Shown: piece after piece, positions 17,133 through 25,700 of the stretch
Position numbering within the stretch: position 1 is the first letter of the stretch
How the letters are laid out: each line of letters opens with the position of its first letter
Assembly: GCA_036824005.1 (NCBI GenBank)
Contig: DAITBA010000001.1
Location: 372,001-436,000 of the forward strand
Length of the DNA stretch: 64,000 nucleotides
DNA from: DAITBA01 sp036824005
GTDB taxonomy: Bacteria; Pseudomonadota; Gammaproteobacteria; Burkholderiales; Rhodocyclaceae
Direction: 5' to 3'
Notes under the pieces: generated by a model
What the model saw: only the letters and a program-made list of their open reading frames with translations
Database searches by the model: none
What the model was told of the DNA's origin: nothing
Position numbers and translations under genes: made by a program

Positions 17133-17596
17133 TTCTTCCTGCGTTTGGGCACCACGGGATAACGTCCGGTGTCCGTGAGGAGCGTCCCGTCCGCCGCGCG
17201 CATGGCACGGACCAGATCCGCGTCGAGCGTGACCAGCGTCAGCTTGCGCCGCAGGGCCAGTTCGAGATAGGCGGCATCGTAGGTCGTGAGCTGGTAACGG
17301 GCGGCCAGTTCACTGATCTGGGCAAGGGACACCAAGTGCGTATCCACCCCGATGGGCAGACGGCTCGCCTGCTCGATCACCGTGGCCCGCCATTCCTCGG
17401 AGATGCGTCCGCGCCGCTGGGCGACGAGGAGGGCATTGGCAAACTCCAGCCGCCACAGCGCCGGCACCCAGGCCTCAGTGCTCGGCAGCAGATCAAGCAC
17501 GCGCTCCGTGAACGTAGTCTTCTCGTCGTCCAGGTGCCAGGCCAGTGCCACCGAGCAGTCGACGACCATGCCCACCGGCGCCACTGTGGCCGGCAT
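17129..17596 (-). CDS. VapC-like PIN-domain toxin
   Basis: A 155-residue PIN-domain protein. The acidic RNase residues are present: Asp in VVDCSVALAW, Glu in LWRLEFANAL, Asp in TTYDAAYLELAL and Asp in TLDADLVRAM. VapC-type toxins cleave RNA and are held by their partner antitoxin. The ATG at 17596 overlaps the antitoxin stop (TGATG), which supports translational coupling and this start; an ATG nine codons later is possible. It is part of a toxin-antitoxin cassette in an integron-like region, a common place for such modules. Confidence 0.9.
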   Translation of the reverse strand: MPATVAPVGMVVDCSVALAWHLDDEKTTFTERVLDLLPSTEAWVPALWRLEFANALLVAQRRGRISEEWRATVIEQASRLPIGVDTHLVSLAQISELAARYQLTTYDAAYLELALRRKLTLVTLDADLVRAMRAADGTLLTDTGRYPVVPKRRKK

Positions 17597-17850
17597 CAGT
17601 ACTTCCTGCCTGCGGATTTCAGATTGGTAATGGTGGTTCCAGCTGCGGCGCCCCGATCCTTGCCCTTGCGGGACTGACGGATGTCCTCGATCAGCATTCG
17701 GATGGTCGCCTGGTCACGCTTGGGCCGCGCGGGAACCAGTTCAGCCACCGGTTCTCCGTGCCGGGTAATGATCACGGTTTCTCCGGCCTCGACCTGATCG
17801 AGCAGCTGGGAGAGACGGGTTTTCGCTTCGAACGCACCGATCGTTCGCAT
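17596..17850 (-). CDS. Phd/YefM-type antitoxin
   Basis: An 84-residue antitoxin. The N-terminal part, AFEAKTRLSQLLDQVEAGE followed by VIITRHGEPVAELVP, is the Phd/YefM DNA-binding fold. The basic, flexible C-terminal part (RKGKDRGAAAG) would wrap the toxin. It is co-translated with the downstream PIN toxin through a one-base overlap. Pairing a Phd-type antitoxin with a PIN toxin is common. It starts about 44 bases after a possible attC end, as expected of a gene cassette. Confidence 0.9.
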   Translation of the reverse strand: MRTIGAFEAKTRLSQLLDQVEAGETVIITRHGEPVAELVPARPKRDQATIRMLIEDIRQSRKGKDRGAAAGTTITNLKSAGRKY

Positions 17851-17893
17851 GAGACACCTCGAGTACCATTCCGGTTATCAAACTAGACAACCA

Positions 17894-18048
17894 GCCTAAA
17901 CATACCACAAATGGGCCCCGCGCATCACAACCCCAGTTCCCCCTGGCCCTCGACCGGCGCGGTGGTCGGATGCAAACGCGGCCGCCGGCGGGCGCGCTGA
18001 TGAAACGGCACGAAGTTGACCGGCGTCGCCTGCATGCCGTAGTTGGGC
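17894..18048 (-). other. attC-like recombination site, long form
   Basis: On the minus strand the site starts with GCCCAAC (18048-18042), 20 bases after the stop of the gene at 18068. It ends with GTTTAGGC (17901-17894), 43 bases before the antitoxin start. The flanking L-box-like segments are partly complementary (TACGGCA against TACCACA). The length of about 155 bases is at the upper end for attC. Its placement between two same-strand genes fits a cassette boundary, but the right-hand core has one extra base. Confidence 0.45.
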
Positions 18049-18067
18049 TGCATATCAAAGAGGATCT

Positions 18068-18723
18068 CTACCTGCCGTACGTCCACAGCACTTTGTCGAT
18101 GTTGCGCGGGGTCCACGTCGAGGTGCCGAAGATCGCGTTGTTCTCGGCAGCCCTTCGCTGCATGATGGTAATCAGGCAAACGCCGTTCGTGATGCTCAAA
18201 GAGTACGGGTTCATGCGCGCAATTGTCGCGGCTTCGGGCATGTCTTTGACGCCGCACAGCGCTTTTACGACGAATTGATCAACGGTTCCGAACGTCTCGG
18301 GATACAGCAGTGCGAGGAGGCCAGAGGCGCCTGCGGTGCCTAGACCACGAATCTCGCATGCCGCCTTTAGCCCACCCCGAATGTTTGTCGGATCCAGGTT
18401 CAGCAACCGTTCCCGGATCGCATCGAGTTCCCTCAGACCGTCGTCGACAAGGTAGCGCCTCAGTTGGCGCGTTGTCGTGGCGTAGCGATTCGGCGCAGTG
18501 TACTTCCAGCGGAAATAGTCGGTGAGCAGGAATTGATACCACCAGAAGCATCGAGGCTTAGGACGCGGCGGGCGTCAAGACGCTCCAGAGTGCGTTCAAG
18601 TTCAAGATTCCGAGGCAGGATGAAATCCCAGTACCGGGCAAGAGCGGCGTCCCATACAGCGGCATCAGACGACCGCCACAGATCGGCGATCGGCAGGACG
18701 GCGCGGCTGTTCTCGATGCGCAT
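18068..18723 (-). pseudogene. Frameshifted gene of unknown function
   Basis: Two frames together read as one protein. The 5' part runs MRIENSRAVLPIADLW to LERLDARRV. The 3' part, one frame over, runs WWYQFLLTDYFRWKYTAP through ATTTRQLRRYL, GLGTAGASGLLALLYP, GTVDQFVVKAL and WTPRNIDKVLW to the stop at 18068. The shift lies near 18540-18590. The 3' frame is open upstream but has no start. I recall widespread uncharacterised proteins with the same WKYTAxNRxATT and GLGTAGxSGLLALLYP blocks. The break may be a true mutation or a sequencing error. It lies in cassette position between two attC-like sites. Confidence 0.65.
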
Positions 18724-18732
18724 CAATATGCG

Positions 18733-18973
18733 GCCCAACGAAGGTGTAGAAAAACTCCCCGTGGGCCGGGAGCGCACCATTTTTCGGGGTGCCCCGACCC
18801 CTCCCGACACTCCGATCGTCGATCGTGGGCGACTCTGAGCGGTCGTCTTCGGACAGTATGCACAAGTAATCTCCCTGACCGGGTTTTTCTACAGCCTCAA
18901 CGCCGCCGTTCGCCCGGCCGAGGGAAGGCGCGCAGCGCCGCTCCTGAGCATCGGGTGCAACGGCCTGTTGGGC
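18733..18973 (-). other. attC site interrupted by a miniature element
   Basis: Removing 18741-18898 leaves an 80-base near-perfect attC. The outer cores GCCCAAC (18733-18739) and GTTGGGC (18967-18973) are exact complements. The next blocks, GCCGCCGTTCGCCC and GGGTGCAACGGCC, pair in the usual imperfect attC manner. The site begins 80 bases after the stop of the HEPN gene and ends 9 bases before the start of the frameshifted gene, exactly where a cassette attC belongs. Confidence 0.7.
18741..18898. mobile_element. MITE-like element, 158 bp
   Basis: The terminal inverted repeats AAGGTGTAGAAAAACTCC (18741-18758) and its partner GGGTTTTTCTACAGCCTC (18881-18898) match over most of their length. 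AACG occurs directly on both sides (18737-18740 and 18899-18902) as a target duplication. There is no coding capacity. The terminal sequence resembles ends of DDE-type insertion sequences, but I cannot name the family. Confidence 0.7.
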
Positions 18974-19054
18974 ACTCTCTCCAGACCCTCGTTGCTTGAA
19001 ACACGTGATCGTCGTTTGAGCACGGGCCTAAAAGTTGCCATGAAAAGGGGACCT

Positions 19055-19978
19055 TTATTCTGTGGCGATTCGCCAAAGCGCGTCGTCCACGACTTGGTGC
19101 AATTGATCCGCGATCTTGAATGGCTCCCATGCCAATACATCGATGACTCCGCGGTCGTTGACGCTAAAGGTGTCCCTATCGATCCTCGAACCATGCATAA
19201 GTGCGTCACGAAATCTTCCGGCAACAGCAATCAAGTCGAATTGAATGTGCGTACCCCTAAACTCTACTGCCCAATGTTGACCCGCGGTGGCGTTTAACAT
19301 TTGGCGTACAGCGTCCCTTGAACCGACGCCGTCCGTCTTGTAATTCGAAGCGAGGCATTCAAGTACGTTATAGAACTTCACTATTCTGAACTCTTCACTG
19401 CCTTCATTCGCGGAATCCAAATACATCTGAAGAGCCAGCGCAATTCTTGAATCTGCTTCTGACCGCTCAGCAAGGCGTACAACCGTCTGTTGAAAGTTAA
19501 GCGCCGCCTCTCTCGAAACCCAAAGGCGTTGGCGTTGTTTGCTTCTACGGGGGGACAGCTTGTAGACCTGCCCGTTATCGTGCAGCACTATTGTCCCGAC
19601 AACATCGAATCTGTCTCCGGTAACTAGGGAGAGATTGCGTTTTGCTCTTGCGAAAGATCTGTCCGCGGATCTTTCCAATTCCTCAGTACTTGCGTCATGT
19701 GTCGGATGCCAAACGAGCACGACGCTAGGGGACGTGTCCTTCCAGAGGTGCTTGAATTCCTCCACTTCGTTCACCGAGATATGTATGTCCAAGTCCATGG
19801 AGATGTATTCGCCGAAGAGATTTGCGAGATCGCCGCATCCCGAGGCGGAAAGCGGAACCGCAAGGACGTCACTCGCCACAAACAAAGGGTGCTGTAGGTA
19901 TGCTCCGAGGCAAATGATCTGTACCGAGGGGCGCCGACGGATGTGTTGATCAAGTTGAGCGTCGGTGAAAACCACCAT
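19055..19978 (-). CDS. HEPN-domain protein in cassette position
   Basis: A 307-residue protein of unknown family. The C-terminal third looks like an ApeA/HEPN-type helical domain: FYNVLECLASNYK (202-214), then RFRDALMHGSRID with the R-x4-H motif (R257, H262) typical of HEPN ribonucleases. The N-terminal 200 residues are mixed alpha/beta with no motif I know. The coding sequence is visibly richer in A and T than its neighbours, which suggests recent transfer. It lies between an attI-like core (20016) and an attC (ending 18973), as the first cassette of an integron would. An RNA-targeting defence or toxin role is inferred from the HEPN motif and the setting. Confidence 0.7.
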   Translation of the reverse strand: MVVFTDAQLDQHIRRRPSVQIICLGAYLQHPLFVASDVLAVPLSASGCGDLANLFGEYISMDLDIHISVNEVEEFKHLWKDTSPSVVLVWHPTHDASTEELERSADRSFARAKRNLSLVTGDRFDVVGTIVLHDNGQVYKLSPRRSKQRQRLWVSREAALNFQQTVVRLAERSEADSRIALALQMYLDSANEGSEEFRIVKFYNVLECLASNYKTDGVGSRDAVRQMLNATAGQHWAVEFRGTHIQFDLIAVAGRFRDALMHGSRIDRDTFSVNDRGVIDVLAWEPFKIADQLHQVVDDALWRIATE

Positions 19979-20015
19979 TTTTTGTCCGCGCAATTAAGGG
20001 ACAAGGCGAAGAAAG

Positions 20016-20022
20016 GCCCAAC
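20016..20022 (-). other. attI-like core site
   Basis: On the minus strand GTTGGGC (20022-20016) fits the integron core GTTRRRY. It lies 112 bases upstream of the integrase fragment start and 38 bases before the first cassette gene, the positions expected for attI. No other attI detail could be verified. Confidence 0.5.
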
Positions 20023-20133
20023 GTGTTGTAGCGCGCGTAGGCGCGGCGTTTCGCAGCGGCGTGCGCCATATCCTGGAAACGGCGCGCGCCGGAACCCTTG
20101 CATTGACGAGGTGAGAATGCATAGACTGTTGTT

Positions 20134-20320
20134 ATGTACAGTACTAACCAAACCGACAAACGCCGCAGGCCGGTGTTGCCCGCTCCCGACGCGCCGCGGC
20201 TGAAGTCCGTCCGGCTGCTCGACCAGGTGCGCGAGCGCATCCGTTATAAGCACGACAGCATACGCACGGAACGGCAGTATGTCTATTGGGTGCGATATTT
20301 TATTCGCTTCAATGCGTTGT
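20134..20320 (+). pseudogene. intI: 5' fragment of an integron integrase gene
   Basis: The first 62 codons read LLDQVRERIRYKHDSIRTE and RQYVYWVRYFIRFNAL, the SAM-like N-terminal domain of IntI tyrosine recombinases (usual form about 320-340 residues). After codon 62 the reading diverges and the whole catalytic domain, including the R-H-R-Y residues, is missing. It is transcribed away from the cassettes, as in functional integrons. The downstream sequence belongs to a relic of another gene, so the integrase was probably lost by a deletion joining the two. Confidence 0.75.
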
Positions 20321-20395
20321 ACGCCCGTTGGAGTGCTCAGGCGCCGCCGCGGGGCGTCTCCTCGCCCGGCTGGCGGCGGCCGTGTGCTCGGCCCG

Positions 20396-20650
20396 CTGGA
20401 TGCAATCTGGAGGGCCGGTGCGCCGCTCCGCGCGTCCGCTTGCGGCAACTGCGTCGCGCAGGGGTGCATCCAGACGCGGTGGGCCCATCGCGCGCTGGGA
20501 CCAGTCCCACGGCCTTTTCCAAGCGCGCCGCGCAGGCGGCGCGATAGGCCGGCAGAAAGAGCACGCGCGAGGATCGCAGCGCGGTAACCGACGAACCCGG
20601 CAGGCGCGCCTGCGTCCGGCTTCGAATGAAGCCGTCCCGCCCGACGCGCG
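20396..20650 (-). repeat. Relic copy of the 3' end of the 21908-22678 gene
   Basis: This stretch matches 21916-22180 as a diverged direct repeat. Both copies contain CTGGATGCA and TGCATCCAG about 70 bases apart, a segment coding for FL.AYRAAC.AR..KAVGL, and ACCGACGAACCCGGCA. Here the frame is broken by shifts, so it is a relic. The two copies flank the DUF1330 and cation-transporter genes. Confidence 0.6.
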
Positions 20651-20659
20651 CGACAACGG

Positions 20660-20983
20660 TTACTTCAGGATGGGCTTCAGGTCTTCGAGTTTGTCGAAGA
20701 GGTGCCAGATGTAGTTGCTCGTTCCGTTGATCCGATGCGGGTGCAGATCCGCAAGGGCGGGGTCGTTGCAGTAGCTGTCAAAGGCTTCTTTCGATTCCCA
20801 CTCAACGAGGATCAGGACTGTTCGAGGCTCGATGCTTCCGGCTGCAGAGGCGCAGAACTTGCCGAGAGCGACGACGCGCCCGCCGTGCGCCTGAACCTCC
20901 TTGGCAGATCGTCGCGAATACGCCATGTACTCTTCCTTGTTCGATACGTCGAACAGATTCAGAGCATAGACCGGCCGGGACAT
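20660..20983 (-). CDS. DUF1330 protein
   Basis: A 107-residue protein of the DUF1330 type (alpha/beta ferredoxin-like, dimeric): YALNLFDVSNKEEYMAYSRR at the N terminus, GGRVVALG in the middle and VLILVEWESKEAFDSYCND near the C terminus. The cellular role of the family is unknown. The ATG at 20983 is preceded by AGAGAACC and starts at the family's usual N terminus. It is flanked by a gene relic on one side and the cation transporter on the other, all minus strand. Confidence 0.85.
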   Translation of the reverse strand: MSRPVYALNLFDVSNKEEYMAYSRRSAKEVQAHGGRVVALGKFCASAAGSIEPRTVLILVEWESKEAFDSYCNDPALADLHPHRINGTSNYIWHLFDKLEDLKPILK

Positions 20984-21030
20984 GGGTTCTCTCCAGGTGG
21001 CTAGAAGTGTGGTGCCCAAAACTTTCCGGC

Positions 21031-21693
21031 TCAGCGGCGCGCCGCTTCCGGCGCGTCCGTTGCAGCGGTTTGCCGGGCGTGATTCAGCACCAGCTCGGCA
21101 CGTGCTTCGCGGGCAACAAGGACAGCCGAGCGAAGAAACACGCCGCAGATGAGCGCTCCGACCACGATGTCCGGCCAAGGAGAAAGAGTCAGCCACACCG
21201 CCAAGGCCGCGAACAACACCGACACGTTTGCTATCAGGTCATTGCGCGAGCAGAGCCAGACCGATCTCATGTTGATGTCCTCGGCACGGTGGCGCCAAAG
21301 CAAGGCAAAGCAAACGCCGTTGGCGACGAGTGCAAGAACACCCACACCACCCATCGTCTCGACCGTCGGGAGCTGAGGAAAGATGAGCTTGTACACAAGC
21401 TGTCCAAAGACGAACGCGCCGAACAGCCCCATCACCCCTGCTTTTGCCACCGCGGCCCGAGCCTTCCAGAGGGGGCCTCGCGCGACAACGTAAAGACTGA
21501 AGCCATAGACGAGCGCATCGCCGAGCATGTCGAGCGAGTCGGCGAGCAAGGCTACGGACCCGGCGAGCAAGCCGGATGCGAGCTCAACGACGAACATCGC
21601 AGCGTTCACCAGCAGAACGAGACGGAGAGTCGTCGTTTGGCGCTCGCGCAGCCGTTCGATGGCGCAGGTCTTATCGATGCAGCAATCGTCCAT
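21031..21693 (-). CDS. Cation-diffusion-facilitator-like transporter
   Basis: A 220-residue membrane protein with about six hydrophobic segments. The metal-site helices are recognisable: LLADSLDMLGDAL (Asp pair in TM2) and SRNDLIANVSVLFA (Asp in TM5). The C-terminal cytoplasmic dimer domain of classical CDF proteins is missing, as in other short members. The N terminus has DDCCIDKTC, a likely metal-binding cysteine cluster. It probably exports a divalent metal across the inner membrane. The ATG at 21693 lies 13 bases after a GTTGGGC core, so the gene may be a cassette. Confidence 0.8.
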   Translation of the reverse strand: MDDCCIDKTCAIERLRERQTTTLRLVLLVNAAMFVVELASGLLAGSVALLADSLDMLGDALVYGFSLYVVARGPLWKARAAVAKAGVMGLFGAFVFGQLVYKLIFPQLPTVETMGGVGVLALVANGVCFALLWRHRAEDINMRSVWLCSRNDLIANVSVLFAALAVWLTLSPWPDIVVGALICGVFLRSAVLVAREARAELVLNHARQTAATDAPEAARR

Positions 21694-21705
21694 GGTCTCG
21701 ATCAC

Positions 21706-21780
21706 GCCCAACGTGTCGCGCTCACCCGCGCGCGAGGCAGCGACGCGATTTGCGCGTCAGTGCGCAGCGTGTGGTTAGGG
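21706..21780 (-). other. attC-like recombination site
   Basis: GCCCAAC (21706-21712) and GTTAGGG (21774-21780) bound a 75-base GC-rich, partly palindromic stretch immediately upstream of the cation-transporter gene. On the minus strand the end of the site reads GTTGGGC and the gene starts 13 bases later. The outer cores match imperfectly, so this is less certain than the interrupted site. Confidence 0.45.
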
Positions 21781-21907
21781 AAACCTGCCCCCAGCTTTAG
21801 TGCCGATTGGCGCTTAGCAAAGTCCAAAGTTGTGAATCTATCCGATTTCCTGTTCTGTTGCGCTGTCGGCGCTGCTGTTCCCGTATCGTCTGGTGCCTGC
21901 GGCGTAG

Positions 21908-22678
21908 TCAGCCCCCTGGATGCAATGTAGGGGACCGGCGCGAGGCACCTCGCGACTCCGAGCGGGGGAATGGCGGATCGCAGGGGTGCATCCAGACACG
22001 GCGTGCCCACCTCGTTGCTGTCAGCCCGACGGCCTTGCTGACGCGGGCGGAGCAGGCGGCGCGATAGGCGAGGAGAAAGAGCACGTTCGAGGAGCGAAGC
22101 GCGATGACCGACGAACCCGGCAAGCGAGCCTGCATCTCGCGCACCCGGCGGTGAATGTAGTCGTCCCGCTTCACGCGCGGGAAATGCTGGAAGACGAGCA
22201 CGGACTGGCCGTGTGCCCAACCCTCGGTCAATTCCTGCCAATAGACGTACTTCGACGAGTCCTTCTGTCCGATGGACTTGGAGGCGATTTCGACGCCGTT
22301 GTCGGGATCGAAGAACAAAAGATCCGAGCCTTTGAGGTGGGCAAGCGCATTCCTGTACCAGACGGCGCGCTGCGCCCTGGAATCGGGAACGAACGCGCCA
22401 TAGAAGCGGGCATTGGGAATATGACCCCTTGCTTCGATGTGGCGCACATGTCTGCCATCGGCGCAGCCGAGCGTTCGCGACAGATGCGCGAACAGACCGG
22501 GATCGTGATGCTTCCAGTCGTCCGGGCGGGACAGATAGCCGACCTTGCCGCCATCCGGACGTGAATCATCGGGCGTGAGCATCCAGCACACGCCGATGCG
22601 AAAGCCGGCCTGTGCGAAGCAGCGCAGCAGGCCGTACGTCACGTAGTCGTTCACGTCGCCGAAATATTGATTTTTCAC
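21908..22678 (-). CDS. Conserved hypothetical protein (KNQYFGDxNDY family)
   Basis: A 256-residue protein. With GTG at 22678 as start it opens KNQYFGDVNDYVTYGLLRC, which I recall as the N terminus of a widespread uncharacterised family (often MKNQYFGD.NDYRKYGLLR). The body contains GVCWMLTPDD, DLLFFDPDNG and VLVFQHFPRV and is soluble. The last 30 residues (after KAVGL) seem to be read-through of repeat sequence shared with 20396-20473. No ATG is available in frame and the GTG fits the family start. It lies 41 bases after the CusA stop on the same strand. Confidence 0.7.
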   Translation of the reverse strand: MKNQYFGDVNDYVTYGLLRCFAQAGFRIGVCWMLTPDDSRPDGGKVGYLSRPDDWKHHDPGLFAHLSRTLGCADGRHVRHIEARGHIPNARFYGAFVPDSRAQRAVWYRNALAHLKGSDLLFFDPDNGVEIASKSIGQKDSSKYVYWQELTEGWAHGQSVLVFQHFPRVKRDDYIHRRVREMQARLPGSSVIALRSSNVLFLLAYRAACSARVSKAVGLTATRWARRVWMHPCDPPFPRSESRGASRRSPTLHPGG

Positions 22679-22718
22679 GGGCGGGATGGGCTGGCGGGCG
22701 ACAATGCAAATGTCCTCA

Positions 22719-25700
22719 TCAGCCAACTTGCCCTGGCAGCCGCCGCCGACGCATCAACTGATACGCCGCCGGGATGACGAACATGGACAGCAGCGGCGCC
22801 GTGATCATGCCGCCTACCATGGGCGCGGCGATGCGCTGCATGACCTCGGAGCCGGTGCCGCCGCCCCACATGATGGGGAACAGGCCGGCGAGGATCACCG
22901 CCACCGTCATCGCCTTGGGCCGCACCCGCAGCACCGCGCCTTCGCGGATGGCTTCGTCGAGCAGCTCGCGGGTGAGCGGCACCCCGTTCTCCTGACGCGC
23001 CTGCCAGGCATGCTTGAGGTAGATCAGCATGACGACGCCGAACTCCGCCGCCACCCCGGCCAGCGCGATGAAACCCACGGCGCTCGCCACCGACATGGAA
23101 TAGCCGAGGAAGTACATGAGCCAAAAGCCGCCGACCAGGGCGAAGGGCAGCGTGGCCATGATGAGCAGCGCCTCATCGAAGCGGGCGAAGGTGAGGTAGA
23201 GCAGTACGAAGATGATGAGCAGGGTGAAAGGCACCACCACCTTCATCTTGGCCGTGGCACGCTCCAGGTATTCGAACTGCCCGGACCAGGACACCGAGTA
23301 GCCGGGCGGCAGCTTCACCTCCCTGGCCACGGCCCGCTGCATGTCGCGCACCGCGGAGCTCAGGTCGCGGCCGCGGATGTCCACATACACCCAGCCTGAC
23401 AGGCGCGCGTTCTCGCTCTTCAACATCGGCGGGCCGTCGGTGATGCGGATGTCGGCCACCGCGGCGAGCGGGATCTGGGCGCCGCGCTCGGTGAGCACGG
23501 GCAGGCTGCGCAGCTTGTCCACCGAGTCGCGTACCTCGCGCGGGTAGCGCACGTTGATGGGGAAGCGCTGCAGGCCCTCGATGGTCTCGCCGATGTTGTC
23601 GCCGCCGATGGCCGCCGCGACGATACTCTGCACGTCGGCGATGTTCATGCCGTAGCGGGCGGCGCTGTCGCGGTTGATGTTCACGTCGATGTAGCGCCCG
23701 CCGGTGAGCCGTTCCGCCAGCGCCGAGCTCACCCCGCGCACGTTCCTCACCACGCGCTCGATGTCGCCGGTGATGCGGTCGATCTGGGACAACTCCGTGC
23801 CCGCCACCTTGACGCCCACCGGGCTTTTGATGCCGGTGGCCAGCATGTCGATGCGGTTGCGGATCGGCGGCACCCAGATGTTGGCCAGGCCCGGCAGCTT
23901 CACCGTGCGATCCAGCTCCTCCACCAGCTTCTCAGGCGTCATGCCGGGACGCCATTCCTCGCGCGGCTTGAACTGGATGGTGGTTTCTACCATTTCCAGC
24001 GGCGCCGGGTCGGTGGCGGTCTCGGCGCGGCCGATCTTGCCGAACACCTGCTTCACTTCCGGCACGCTCATGATCAGCTTGTCGGTCTGCTGCAGCACCT
24101 CCTGGGCCTTGCCGGCGGAGAGGCCCGGCAATGCCGACGGCATGTAGAGCAGGTCGCCCTCGTCGAGCGGCGGCATGAACTCGCCGCCGATGCGGCTGGC
24201 GGGGTAGATCGTCGCCACGGCCAGCAGCACGGCGGCCACCAGCGTCGTCTTCGGATAGCGCAGCACCCCGTCCAGCAGCGGCCGGTAGAGGGCGATGAGG
24301 AAGCGGTTGAGTGGATTCTTCTGTTCGTCGGGGATGCGACCGCGGATCAGCAGGCCCATCAGCACCGGGATCAGCGTCACCGACAGCCCCGCCGCCGCCG
24401 CCATGGCGTAAGTCTTGGTGTAGGCCAGCGGCGAGAACAGGCGCCCCTCCTGCGCCTCCAGGGTGAACACCGGGATGAAGGACAGGGTGATGATGAGCAG
24501 CGAGAAGAACAGCGCCGGCCCCACCTCGATGGCCGCATCGCCGACGGCCAGCCAGTGCTGCGGACCGGTCAGCGTTTCGCCCGGGTGCGCATGGCGCCAG
24601 GCCTCCAGCTTCTTGTGGGCGTTCTCGATCATCACCACCGCCGCGTCCACCATGGCGCCGATGGCAATCGCGATGCCGCCCAGCGACATGATATTCGCAT
24701 TGACCCCCTGGTAGTGCATGACGATGAAGGCCATCAGCACGCCCAGCGGCAGCGAGGCGATGGCGACGAAGGCCGAGCGCAGGTGGAACAGGAACACCGC
24801 GCACACCAGGGCGACGACGATGAATTCCTCCACCAGCTTGCGGTTGAGGTTGTCCACCGCGCGCTTGATGAGGTCGGAGCGGTCGTAGGTGGGCACGATC
24901 TCGACGCCTGTCGGCAGCGAGGCCGTGAGCGACGCCAGCTTCTCCTTGACCGCTGCGATGGTGGACAGCGCGTTCTTGCCCGAGCGCATGACGATGACGC
25001 CGCCGGCCACCTCGCCCTCGCCGTTCAACTCTGCGATGCCGCGGCGCAGTTCCGGTCCCACCTGCACCCGCGCCACGTCGCCCAGCTTCACCGGCACGCC
25101 AGTGTCGCTCGTCATCAGCGGAATCTTGCGGAAGTCGTCCAGGGATTTCAGGTAGCCGCTGGCGCGCACCATGTACTCGGCCTCGCCCAGTTCCAGCACC
25201 GAGCCGCCGGTCTCCTGGTTGGCGCGGCTCACCGCCTCGATGACGCGGCCATGCGGAATGTTGTAGGCGCGCAGCCGCTCCGGATCGAGCACGATCTGGT
25301 ACTGCTTGACGAAGCCGCCGACGCTGGCCACCTCGGCCACGTCGGCCACCGTCTTCAGCTCGTACTTGAGGAACCAGTCCTGGTAGGCGCGCAGTTGCGA
25401 CAGGTCGTACTTGCCGCTCCTGTCCACCAGCGCGTACTCGTACACCCAGCCCACGCCGGTGGCATCGGGCCCGAGGGCGGGCTTGGCATTGGCGGGCAGG
25501 CGCGACTGCACCTGGTTCAGGTACTCGAGCACGCGCGAGCGCGCCCAGTAGAGATCGGTGCCGTCCTCGAACAGCACATAGACGAAGGAGTCGCCGAAGA
25601 ACGAATAGCCGCGCACCGTCTTCGCCCCCGGCACCGACAGCATGGTGGTGGTGAGGGGATAGGTGACCTGGTTCTCGACGATCTGCGGCGCCTGGCCGGG

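Noticed and set aside
17925..18257. A 110-codon minus-strand frame crossing the attC-like site
   Set aside because: Its 3' half is read-through of the attC-like DNA and its 5' half is out of frame with the broken gene; no start signal.
20396..20473. CTGGATGCA...TGCATCCAG hairpin as an attC site
   Set aside because: The ends lack the AAC/GTT core needed for integron recombination; it is better seen as part of a duplicated gene end.
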